NCBI GenBank assembly: GCA_023411795.1
Contig: JAEYOK010000043.1
Location: forward strand, 28,347 to 92,346
DNA length: 64,000 nt
Direction: 5' to 3'
From: Bacillota bacterium
GTDB taxonomy: Bacteria; Bacillota; Clostridia; DSM-8532
The notes beneath the pieces are model-generated. The model had not been told where the DNA came from. It saw only the letters and a program-made list of their open reading frames with translations, and made no database searches. Position numbers and translations under genes: made by a program. Positions within the stretch are counted from its first letter, which is position 1. Every line of letters starts with the position of its first letter. Shown piece after piece: positions 52,178 to 60,272 of the stretch.

Positions 52178-53145
52178 ACTTTCTCTCCTAACAGATGAAT
52201 AAAAACATCTTCCAATGTCAACTCCTTCTGTGAGAAGGACGTTATGTCATTTGTGACTTTTAACATATCTGAAAGAATATCTGAATCCCGATTATACTTT
52301 ATCGTATAGATGTCTTTCTCTTCGCCTTCCTTGAACTCAACATCTTTTATTCCATTTATTTCTTTAAATTTTTCGCAGAAGTTTGTCATCGAATGCTTAA
52401 TTGCCAACTCCATGGTTTTGGTGTTATCCAGTAATTTTTTAAGTCCCTGTGGTGTATCCAAAGCAGCAATTTTGCCTTTATTCATAATGGCAATTCTATC
52501 GCATAACTCATCTGCTTCAAATAGATAGTGGGTAGTTAGTACTATGGTTTTGCCATGTTCTTTCAGCGTTTTAATTAAGTTTCTAAGTGTTCTTGCCCCT
52601 AAAGGATCAAGCCCAATGGTAGGCTCATCCATAAATAGAATCTCAGCATCATTCATTAGCCCTCTGGCAATCTGCAATCGTTGAATCATACCTTTGGAAT
52701 AGGTTTCAACTAAGGTATCTGCTTTATCACTTAAGCCTACAATTTCAAGGACTTCGTTTACCTTCCTTTTTGCTTCTGTTCTTGGAATATGATATAAATT
52801 AGCGAAGTACTGAAGATTATCTCTGCCCGATAAGCGGCGGTAAACGCCCATCTCACCACCAAAGATAAAATTAATCCTGTTTCTAATTTTCTTTTCTTGG
52901 CCAAAGGTGTTATATCCTAACACCTTACAGACTCCAGAAGTGGGTGCAAGTAAAGTAATCAGCATCTTAATGGTAGTCGTTTTTCCCGCTCCATTTTCAC
53001 CTAAAATCCCAAATATTTCTCCTCTTTTAACATCAAAGCTAATTCCATTAACTGCAGCAGTTACTGTTTTCTTTCTATTGATGAGGCCCTTTGTTTTTAT
53101 GTAATCCCTTTTTAGATTTTCTACATAAATTACCTGTTCCATCAA
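52174..53145 (-). CDS. ABC transporter ATP-binding protein (DrrA/BcrA-like)
   Basis: 323 residues. Walker A is GILGENGAGKTTTIKML, signature YSKGMIQRLQIARGLM, Walker B ILFMDEPTIGLDPLG, then LTTHYLFEADELCDRIAIMN. The C-terminal tail ends LTLEDVFIHLLGEK, as in drug-export type ATPases. It heads a three-gene operon and is divergent from the XRE-TPR regulator at 53252; the shared 106-base gap holds a perfect 16-bp palindrome. Confidence 0.94.
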   Translation of the reverse strand: MMEQVIYVENLKRDYIKTKGLINRKKTVTAAVNGISFDVKRGEIFGILGENGAGKTTTIKMLITLLAPTSGVCKVLGYNTFGQEKKIRNRINFIFGGEMGVYRRLSGRDNLQYFANLYHIPRTEAKRKVNEVLEIVGLSDKADTLVETYSKGMIQRLQIARGLMNDAEILFMDEPTIGLDPLGARTLRNLIKTLKEHGKTIVLTTHYLFEADELCDRIAIMNKGKIAALDTPQGLKKLLDNTKTMELAIKHSMTNFCEKFKEINGIKDVEFKEGEEKDIYTIKYNRDSDILSDMLKVTNDITSFSQKELTLEDVFIHLLGEKV

Positions 53146-53220
53146 CGCTCCCCCTAAAGCCTTTTCTTTACTTTCATTTTGTGTTACCTTACAATTGTAA
53201 TTAATTTAAAAATGCTAATA

Positions 53221-53236
53221 AAGTGAAATTTCACTT
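53221..53236. promoter_or_regulatory. Perfect 16-bp palindrome between divergent regulator and ABC operon
   Basis: AAGTGAAATTTCACTT is a perfect palindrome placed 16 bases before the start of the XRE-TPR regulator, just ahead of its ribosome site (GAAGGAG). It is the obvious operator candidate for the divergent pair. Confidence 0.6.
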
Positions 53237-53251
53237 CCGAAGGAGAGTCCT

Positions 53252-54178
53252 ATGGCAACCTATTGTGCCGGTGTTTTAATAGCTGAACTAAGAAAGAAGA
53301 GAGGGATTACACAAGAAAAACTGGCCGAAGGAATTTGTGACAGAAGAACGATATCCTATATTGAAAATGGTAGTATATCTCCTAGTAAGTATTTGTTTGA
53401 ACAACTGATGCAAAGGCTAGGAGTCGATTCAAAACGTTTCTCAAGTTATATTGCCAGTAAAGAAGAGTTGTATTTCGATGAAATGCGATCAAGAATTGCA
53501 AAGCTTTTTCATGAAAATAAGACAGATGAAATTCTGGCTTTACTGGAATCTATGGAACAGAAGAAAGCTTTCAAAAACAATAAATATATCCTTCAGTACA
53601 TATTAAAAACCCGCGCCTGGATTGTTGCCGGCGGGATGGATTGGCATAACGCTTCTAATTCCGGGCTTTTACCTCTTTTAAATCATGCAATTAATCTAAC
53701 TGTAGAAAGCTTCGATATCGAACATATCAATTCTGATCTTTATACCGTCATTGAGATTGATCTTATAAGGATGTATGGACTATGGAAACTCTTTACAGGT
53801 GAAAAGGAAGATGCACTGCGGATTTTCACCCAGCTTGATGCTATCATCCAAACAGGTTACATTTTTTCGGAAGATATTTCAGACATCCACATAGTCCTTT
53901 TAGTATCTTTGGCGAAATGTTATCGTTGGCATGGAAATTACGAAGCAGCTCTATCTACCAGCGAAAGAGGCTTGACTTTATGCGTTGAAAATCGTAATTA
54001 TCGCAGTCTTCCCTGGTTATTGTATCAAAAAGCCAGCGCTTTATATTGGCTTGGAAATAGGGAAGAAGCTCTTACTGTTTTTGATGAGGGAATCATTATA
54101 GCAAGGAATTACAAAGAACAAGAGATGACGGAATTTATGGAAAGCAGAAAACTGGACGCACTTAGTGGAAAGTTCTGA
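53252..54178 (+). CDS. XRE-family HTH regulator with TPR-like tail (Rgg/PlcR-like plan)
   Basis: 308 residues. HTH_3 domain: IAELRKKRGITQEKLAEGIC through RTISYIENGSISPSKYLFEQ. The remainder is helical with TPR-like repeats (SLAKCYRWHGNYEAALSTSE, SALYWLGNREEALTVFDEG). The plan matches peptide-sensing Rgg/PlcR/ComR regulators, but no cognate small peptide gene was found. GAAGGAG precedes the ATG. Divergence from the ABC operon and the shared palindrome suggest it controls that exporter. Confidence 0.87.
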   Translation: MATYCAGVLIAELRKKRGITQEKLAEGICDRRTISYIENGSISPSKYLFEQLMQRLGVDSKRFSSYIASKEELYFDEMRSRIAKLFHENKTDEILALLESMEQKKAFKNNKYILQYILKTRAWIVAGGMDWHNASNSGLLPLLNHAINLTVESFDIEHINSDLYTVIEIDLIRMYGLWKLFTGEKEDALRIFTQLDAIIQTGYIFSEDISDIHIVLLVSLAKCYRWHGNYEAALSTSERGLTLCVENRNYRSLPWLLYQKASALYWLGNREEALTVFDEGIIIARNYKEQEMTEFMESRKLDALSGKF

Positions 54179-54244
54179 TTCCAAGCAAGACAGTAATACA
54201 TACAAACAAAGAAATAAACTTATAATAACTATTGAGGTTCAAAT

Positions 54245-55249
54245 ATGAAAAGAATATTAATTATTAATACTGGCGGAACTATAGGCATGGTAAAAACATT
54301 AGAAGGTTATAAGCCAGACCGAAAATCATTTTCAAACCTTCTCCATAATATGGACATATTAAAGGCTGAAGGTATGCCTTTATGGGATTTGATAGAATTA
54401 GATGAACTACTTGATTCTTCAAATATGACTGTCGCTGAATGGAATAAAATAGGAAAGCTTATAGCCGAAGCATACGAAAATTATGACGGATTTGTTGTGT
54501 TACATGGAACAGATACAATGGCATATACTGCATCTGCGCTTTCATTTATGCTGGAGCATATTTCAAAGCCAGTGATCATTACAGGATCTCAAATCCCACT
54601 TTGCGAAATCCGAAATGATGGAAGAGACAATATAATAACATCATTATTAATTGCATCGTCAGACATAGTTCATGAGGTCTGTATATACTTTGGAAACAAG
54701 CTTTTAAGAGGCAATCGGTCAATTAAGTATTCCTCTGACGGACTAATTGCTTTTAAATCGCCTAACTATCCGGTTCTAGCAGATGCTGGAATATCAATTT
54801 CATACAATAAAGCATACCTTAAGGAGATAGATGGCGAAGAATTTTGCTATGTTCCTTTCGAAAACATTCCTATTGGCGTTATTAAAGTATTCCCGGGAAT
54901 CCAATTTGAACTTTTTGAATCAATATTGACAGAAAGACTTAAGGGAATAGTTATAGAAACTTTTGGCGCCGGTAATATACCGGGATACAGTGGAGCATTA
55001 CCTCCTATTATAAAAAAAGCATTTGAAAATGGAACAATAGTTACAGTATGTTCACAATGCCCGCAAGGGTCTGTTTCACTTGGTGAGTATGAAACAAGTA
55101 TGGCTCTTAAAAATGCCGGAGCAGTAAGTGGATTTGACATTACAACCGAGGCCGCTGTTGCAAAATTATACTATCTTTTTAGCAAAGGGTACACGGTTGA
55201 TAAAATTAAATCTTTAATGGAAAAGAATCTATGCGGTGAAATGAAATGA
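54245..55249 (+). CDS. L-asparaginase, type I (cytoplasmic)
   Basis: 334 residues without signal peptide. Active-site motifs are INTGGTIGMVKT (Thr9 and Thr12) and FVVLHGTDTMAYTASALSFM (Thr-Asp pair near 86), both standard for bacterial asparaginases. PVIITGSQIPLCEIRNDGRDN follows. It hydrolyses asparagine to aspartate and ammonia. TTGAGG before the ATG is a fair ribosome site. It is a single gene between the XRE regulator and the next ABC pair. Confidence 0.94.
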   Translation: MKRILIINTGGTIGMVKTLEGYKPDRKSFSNLLHNMDILKAEGMPLWDLIELDELLDSSNMTVAEWNKIGKLIAEAYENYDGFVVLHGTDTMAYTASALSFMLEHISKPVIITGSQIPLCEIRNDGRDNIITSLLIASSDIVHEVCIYFGNKLLRGNRSIKYSSDGLIAFKSPNYPVLADAGISISYNKAYLKEIDGEEFCYVPFENIPIGVIKVFPGIQFELFESILTERLKGIVIETFGAGNIPGYSGALPPIIKKAFENGTIVTVCSQCPQGSVSLGEYETSMALKNAGAVSGFDITTEAAVAKLYYLFSKGYTVDKIKSLMEKNLCGEMK

Positions 55250-55302
55250 TACTGTTCTGCCTGAGAAGTCAAACCTATTTGGAAATAAATAGATGATATC
55301 AT

Positions 55303-55330
55303 TATCACATTACAAGTAATGTGATATAAT
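55303..55330 (+). promoter_or_regulatory. Promoter of ABC pair with palindrome between -35 and -10
   Basis: An 11-bp inverted repeat (55303-55313 and 55316-55326, core ATCACATTAC/GTAATGTGAT, 2-nt spacer) almost fills the spacer of a promoter with -35 TTATCA (55302-55307) and perfect -10 TATAAT (55325-55330), 17 bases apart. The layout is what a repressor operator needs. A regulator gene is not adjacent. Confidence 0.65.
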
Positions 55331-55406
55331 TTTTTATAATGCTATATTAATAAATGTATTAATATCCTTTAATCGGAATATTAACTAACAAAGGCAGGAG
55401 CATTAT

Positions 55407-56294
55407 ATGAGCATATGTGAAATTCAAGGCCTGACCAGAGATTACGGTAATGGTCGCGGGGTGTTTGATTTATCCTTTTCAATTAATCAAGGTGAAATTT
55501 TTGGTTTCCTTGGGCCAAATGGCGCAGGGAAAACCACGACGATCCGTCACTTGATGGGTTTCTTGAAGCCTGAAAAAGGATATTGTACAATCGACGGGAA
55601 GGATTGCTGGAAAGAACGTGCTGATATCCAGAAAATGCTAGGTTATATTCCTGGCGAAATGGTGTTCTTTGATGACATGACTGGGACAGACTTTTTAACC
55701 TTCATGGCGAAGTATCGTAAGGTTAAATCAAACGAGCGCACCAAAGAATTACTCGATCGCTTTGAATTGGATGCGCGGAGCAAACTATCAAAAATGAGCA
55801 AAGGAATGAAGCAAAAGGTAGGTATTGTGGCAGCCTTTATGCACGATCCGAAAGTTTTAATTCTTGATGAACCAACCAGTGGGCTCGATCCGTTGATGCA
55901 AAACAGATTTATAGAATTAGTGCTGGAAGAAAGGGCAAGAGGTAAGACCATCCTAATGTCGTCTCATATATTCGAGGAGGTAGAGCGCACCTGCAGCCGT
56001 GTTGCCATTATTAAAAATGGAAAGTTAGTGGCCTTGGATAATGTGGAATCATTAAAGGCAGCACAGGTAAAGAAATATGTCATTACACTGGAAAATGAGA
56101 CTGCCGCCGCTGCATTTGCAAGCGAGGGGTTGCGTGTCTGTGATGTTTCACACGACCAGGTTACTGTGATTGTGCAGAACAACATCAAAGAGTTAATATC
56201 CGTCATGAACCGTTATCCCGTCATAAATATAATCACACCGAATCAAAGCCTTGAAGAAATTTTTATGCAGTATTATGGGGGTGGCCGATTATGA
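55407..56294 (+). CDS. ABC transporter ATP-binding protein (drug/antibiotic export type)
   Basis: 295 residues. Walker A FLGPNGAGKTTTIRHLMGF, signature MSKGMKQKVGIVAAFM, Walker B VLILDEPTSGLDPLM, then LMSSHIFEEVERTCSRVAII. CAGGAG is about 8 bases before the ATG. It overlaps the permease gene by 4 bases. Base composition is slightly more GC-rich than its neighbours, compatible with separate acquisition. Confidence 0.94.
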   Translation: MSICEIQGLTRDYGNGRGVFDLSFSINQGEIFGFLGPNGAGKTTTIRHLMGFLKPEKGYCTIDGKDCWKERADIQKMLGYIPGEMVFFDDMTGTDFLTFMAKYRKVKSNERTKELLDRFELDARSKLSKMSKGMKQKVGIVAAFMHDPKVLILDEPTSGLDPLMQNRFIELVLEERARGKTILMSSHIFEEVERTCSRVAIIKNGKLVALDNVESLKAAQVKKYVITLENETAAAAFASEGLRVCDVSHDQVTVIVQNNIKELISVMNRYPVINIITPNQSLEEIFMQYYGGGRL

Positions 56295-57091
56295 TAAATT
56301 GGACTTTATATAAACGCGGTATCGGGGGAAGCTGGAAGATGCTTTTGATCTTTGCCGCAGTTATTACCATGTATTTTACTGTTATCATCTCCATGTTTGA
56401 CCCTGCATTTGGAAGTGCTCTGAACGAGCTAGCTAAAGCTATGCCGGAACTGATGGCCATAGTTGGTATGAATCCTGCGTCCGCTGAGCTGGTAAGCTTT
56501 TTGGAGGCTTATCTTTACGGATTTATCATGCTTATTTTTCCTATGCTTTTTAGCATACTCAGTGCAAATAAGCTAATCGTTCGCCATGTGGACCGCGGTT
56601 CTATGACTTATCTGCTATCGGCTCCAGTTAAACGTGAAACGGTTGCTTTTACTCAAATGCAAGTAATGGTCACTGGTCTGTTCGCTCTGGTTTTCTATTC
56701 TACCTTGTTAGGAGTCGTCAATTGCGAAATCTCGTTCCCCGGCAAACTTGATATCGGAAAGTTTATCCTGCTCAACATCGGTACACTGTGCCTTCAGCTT
56801 TTTATAGGCGGTATCTGTTTCTTGAGCTCCTGTGTCTTCAATGATAGTAAATATGCTGTCGGGGTAGGTGCCGGAATTCCGGCGCTTGGATTTATTATTC
56901 AAATGATGGCCAACGCCGGAAAAGAACTGGAAAACGCAAAATACGCTACATTCTTCACCCTGTTTGATTCAGATGGCATCATTGCAGGAAAATCAGGTGC
57001 ATTCTTGGGGATCTCTATCCTTTTTATAGGTGCCATCGTACTATTCTCAACGGCCATAGTTATTTTTTCAAAAAAGGACTTGCATATCTAG
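56291..57091 (+). CDS. ABC transporter permease (ABC-2 type)
   Basis: 266 residues with six membrane segments. The loop RHVDRGSMTYLLSAPVKRET is the ABC-2 coupling region, and ATAIVIFSKKDLHI at the end is typical of exporter permeases paired with DrrA-type ATPases. With the ATPase it forms a two-gene exporter under the palindrome promoter. Substrate unknown. Confidence 0.9.
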   Translation: MINWTLYKRGIGGSWKMLLIFAAVITMYFTVIISMFDPAFGSALNELAKAMPELMAIVGMNPASAELVSFLEAYLYGFIMLIFPMLFSILSANKLIVRHVDRGSMTYLLSAPVKRETVAFTQMQVMVTGLFALVFYSTLLGVVNCEISFPGKLDIGKFILLNIGTLCLQLFIGGICFLSSCVFNDSKYAVGVGAGIPALGFIIQMMANAGKELENAKYATFFTLFDSDGIIAGKSGAFLGISILFIGAIVLFSTAIVIFSKKDLHI

Positions 57092-57102
57092 ACTTTCCTG
57101 AC

Positions 57103-57170
57103 CAACCCGCCTATGTTATGAGTGATGTAGACCCAATTATGAAAAACTCGGTTACCGTATAGAGGGATAA
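57103..57170 (+). pseudogene. Short remnant resembling the C-terminus of an acetyltransferase
   Basis: Just after the permease the plus strand reads QPAYVMSDVDPIMKN; a one-base shift then gives KLGYRIEG and a stop. Joined, the two look like the C-terminal strand of a GNAT-type acetyltransferase. No start or upstream part remains. This is a tentative relic, not a gene. Confidence 0.3.
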
Positions 57171-57192
57171 ATATTTGAGGTTAAACTGTAAT

Positions 57193-57987
57193 TTAAATCA
57201 GTTTCTCAGGAATAAACGTAGAAGAAATTCTTTTTATCAATATATAATCAAGTATTAAAAGAACACCACCTGCTGTAACCATAATAAAATTATTGAGCAT
57301 AATTACACCTGTAATTTGACCTACCAATATAAGAATTACAGGAAGAACAAGAATACCACTTACCTGCTGTGCTTCCTGAAAGGTTTTTGCCTTTGCTGAC
57401 ACCATCACAGTAAAGGTCAAGGATAGCAAATTTATTGCAGGTGAAATCAAGAGTATAATGATAAGCCATTTTATGTCGGGAAAAATAAGTCCTCTAAAAT
57501 ACATAAAACCACCTATATTGATTATTGTGCCAAAAGCTAAAAATGAAATCAAAGTTATAACATAGGAGGGTATAAAAACACCTAAAATTTTAGCTTTTAG
57601 TAGTTGCTCCATGGATATGGGTGTATATAGCAGCGTCTCCATTGTCTTATGCTCCTTTTCACCCACAAAGCTACTGGCCCCAATAACTCCTGAACACATT
57701 ATAGGAATTATAAGAAAGTATGATGGAAATAAATAATTTACAGCAATTTTAACTACAAATTGTGCAGGGCTATATGTTGCATATTCAGAAGGCAGCTTAT
57801 TAACAAGATTTCCTAACCCACTTAGAACATCTATAGAATTCTCTATATATTTGACACCGATAATTAATGCCAAAGGTATAAGTACAGTAAGAACAATAGG
57901 TACAATAGCCATAGGCAGAGCTACCATCTTCGAACTTGTTATCTCGTTTAAATCTTTTTTAATTAATGCCATTTCACTTCTATTCAT
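57193..57987 (-). CDS. ABC-2 type permease (NatB-like)
   Basis: About 264 residues (ATG 57987, or 57990; GGAGGAG upstream). Six membrane segments and the motif ASSFVGEKEHKTMETLLYTP, the hallmark of NatB/ABC-2 export permeases, are present. It follows the ATPase gene by about 10 bases and is the last gene of the XRE-ATPase-permease set on the minus strand. NatAB exports sodium in Bacillus; here the substrate is not known. Confidence 0.9.
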   Translation of the reverse strand: MNRSEMALIKKDLNEITSSKMVALPMAIVPIVLTVLIPLALIIGVKYIENSIDVLSGLGNLVNKLPSEYATYSPAQFVVKIAVNYLFPSYFLIIPIMCSGVIGASSFVGEKEHKTMETLLYTPISMEQLLKAKILGVFIPSYVITLISFLAFGTIINIGGFMYFRGLIFPDIKWLIIILLISPAINLLSLTFTVMVSAKAKTFQEAQQVSGILVLPVILILVGQITGVIMLNNFIMVTAGGVLLILDYILIKRISSTFIPEKLI

Positions 57988-58000
57988 CATAACTCCTCCA

Positions 58001-58921
58001 TTATTCCAAAGTTACACCGTCAGCTTTACCATTTATATAGGTAAAATACAACTGCTCCAAAGACCATTTCTGTTGTACAGCCTCATAAACTTCGCCACCG
58101 TTTGCGATTATTTTATGAATAATAGCATTCACTTCTTCATCTCCTGAAATAGCTTTACTATATAAATTATTATCCTCATGAATAAGTCCAACTTTATCTG
58201 ATATATTTTTCCCTTTGATTTTTAATTGAAGCTTTGCTTTTTTCTCTGAAGCTAGTTCATCAAAAGTACCGAAACCAAGGATATTGCCATTATTTATGAA
58301 GCCATACAATGTGCAGATATCTTCAGCATACTTTAATTGATGAGTACAAAGAAAAATCGTAACTTCATTTTCTTTTGCAAGTTTTTTTATAAGTTTTGAG
58401 ACATTAAGTGCATTTTCAGGATCCAAACCAGAGGTAGGCTCATCAAGAAATAAAACCTGAGGATTGTGAATAAGAGCTATAGCCAGGGAAACTCTTTTTC
58501 TCATTCCTGTACTTAACGCTTTAACTTTTTTATTCCTTACATCAAGTAATTCCAGCTTCTCTAAAAGGAAATCCGTGCGTTCCTTCAGCAGCTTGTCTTC
58601 CAATGCATGCATTCTTCCAAAGAATATCAGATTTTCTTCTGTAGTAAGATTTTCATAGCAGGAAGAGCTTTCGGTCATAACACCACAGAGTCTGTGAAGT
58701 TCAAGATTATTGTCTTTTACGGGTATTCCTAATATTTCAGCATGCCCTGAGGTCGCTGAAAGAATTCCATTAAGAACTCTGACAGTAGTTGTTTTTCCTG
58801 AGCCATTTGGACCAAGAAAGCCAAATATTTCACCCTTGGGTATCCTCAGATTAATATCATTTATTGCATTAGTCGGTCCACCATAGGATTTTTTAAGATT
58901 TTCTATATATATTGCATCCAT
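58001..58921 (-). CDS. ABC transporter ATP-binding protein (NatA-like)
   Basis: 306 residues. Walker A FLGPNGSGKTTTVRVLNGIL, signature LSTGMRKRVSLAIALI, Walker B VLFLDEPTSGLDPEN, and LCTHQLKYAEDICTLYGFI. The C-terminal 60 residues continue with an NatA-like tail. It starts 6 bases after the regulator stop, so regulator, ATPase and permease form one operon. Confidence 0.93.
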   Translation of the reverse strand: MDAIYIENLKKSYGGPTNAINDINLRIPKGEIFGFLGPNGSGKTTTVRVLNGILSATSGHAEILGIPVKDNNLELHRLCGVMTESSSCYENLTTEENLIFFGRMHALEDKLLKERTDFLLEKLELLDVRNKKVKALSTGMRKRVSLAIALIHNPQVLFLDEPTSGLDPENALNVSKLIKKLAKENEVTIFLCTHQLKYAEDICTLYGFINNGNILGFGTFDELASEKKAKLQLKIKGKNISDKVGLIHEDNNLYSKAISGDEEVNAIIHKIIANGGEVYEAVQQKWSLEQLYFTYINGKADGVTLE

Positions 58922-58927
58922 CTGTAT

Positions 58928-60043
58928 TTAGTTACCTCCCAATTTCAGTTTCATGATTTTAATAATACTCTTATATTTGGGATGATCAGATAGCACTGTA
59001 AAAGCAGGATTGTTTATAATAGACTGTATCATACTTTCTTTTACTAACTTTTCATCACGAGGGGGAGAAGTTCCAAAGTCAAACTCATTAAACCATTCTT
59101 CAATACAGTTAAAAAAGTCATCGCCATGTAGTGACAGCGGGAAAAAATTCATTGTACAAATATCTGCATACTTTTCAAGCATGTTAAGAGCTTTTTCCAT
59201 ATTTCCCTGCATTGCATAGCCCTGTGCTGCTATAAAGTACAACTGAACTGCCATATTGGGGTTTAGCGTTTCTACTTCAAATGCTTCCAAGATCGAAATG
59301 GAACGCTTTAGAATCTTCTCAAACTTTTCTACTTCACCCGCATGAAGCGACAAGTAGGTTGTACAGGCAGCCAGACTACTAAGTAAATGTTGATATATGC
59401 TTATTTGTATGACTTCTTTTGCCTTTTGCACATCTCCTGACATAGAATAAGCATTTGCAAGTAATGCATCATCGTTTGAAATTGGTTTCATTGTGCCATC
59501 CAGTAAATCCAAAACCTCTTGAGGCTGCTGTAAAACCATATAGCACAGCGCTTCAATAGAATTAGCCTGTTTTGAAACCCACACATCGTCATTTTCAGTT
59601 TTTATGCGGATACACAAGTCGATAATCTCCTGAAGCAATTTTTCCTGAGTTTCCTTTTCTTTGGCAAGCATATGGTGATTAACAAGTAAAATAGCCATTT
59701 CCAATAAAAGTGGAAAGCAGGAAAAGTATTTTTTAATAATCGTACGACATTCAGCTAAAACCTCATCAAAAGGCTGGCTACTAAATTCTGATGATAAGCG
59801 GTGGTATAACTTCTTAATGTCTTCCTTAGTCATCTGCGGTGAATAGCCAATTAGCTCGTCTATACTGATATTGAAATAAGTGGCTAATTGCGGAAGGAAG
59901 GTAATGTCGGGATAGCTTTGTCCGGTTTCCCATTTTGAAACAGAAGCCTTTGAAACACCTATATAAGCAGCAAGTTCATCCTGCGTAATGCCTTTTTCTT
60001 TTCTCTTTGTAATAATCGTTCTTGCAATATTTATTTCTTTCAT
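58928..60043 (-). CDS. XRE-family HTH regulator with TPR-like tail
   Basis: 371 residues. HTH_3 domain: ITKRKEKGITQDELAAYIGV through ASVSKWETGQSYPDITFLPQ, very like the one at 45674. The tail is helical TPR-type (QGYAMQGNMEKALNMLEKYA). GAGGTGG precedes the ATG. It heads an operon with NatA/NatB-like genes. The similarity of this regulator to the one at 45674 (same WE[ST]G, YPDI/NPDI region) suggests duplication of a regulator/transporter cassette. Confidence 0.88.
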   Translation of the reverse strand: MKEINIARTIITKRKEKGITQDELAAYIGVSKASVSKWETGQSYPDITFLPQLATYFNISIDELIGYSPQMTKEDIKKLYHRLSSEFSSQPFDEVLAECRTIIKKYFSCFPLLLEMAILLVNHHMLAKEKETQEKLLQEIIDLCIRIKTENDDVWVSKQANSIEALCYMVLQQPQEVLDLLDGTMKPISNDDALLANAYSMSGDVQKAKEVIQISIYQHLLSSLAACTTYLSLHAGEVEKFEKILKRSISILEAFEVETLNPNMAVQLYFIAAQGYAMQGNMEKALNMLEKYADICTMNFFPLSLHGDDFFNCIEEWFNEFDFGTSPPRDEKLVKESMIQSIINNPAFTVLSDHPKYKSIIKIMKLKLGGN

Positions 60044-60145
60044 ATGACCACCTCATCTATAATTATACAAGAGGATCATAAAACCACAATGGATACTAAG
60101 GCAATATTGGTTAAAAAAATCAACCTGTAAGAAACAACATCTTCT

Positions 60146-60174
60146 TTGACGCTTACTTTTAAGTGGTATATAAT
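60146..60174 (+). promoter_or_regulatory. Consensus promoter for the stalk-domain gene
   Basis: TTGACG (60146-60151) and TATAAT (60169-60174) are exactly 17 bases apart, about 100 bases before the ATG at 60273, leaving a leader of about 90 bases with no obvious hairpin. Confidence 0.8.
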
Positions 60175-60272
60175 GATGTAAAAGATTACTAAGACTTGAT
60201 ACTATAATGTGTATTTATATTAATAAAATATTACTTTTTTTAAAATTAAAATATCCAATGAGGTGATTTATT

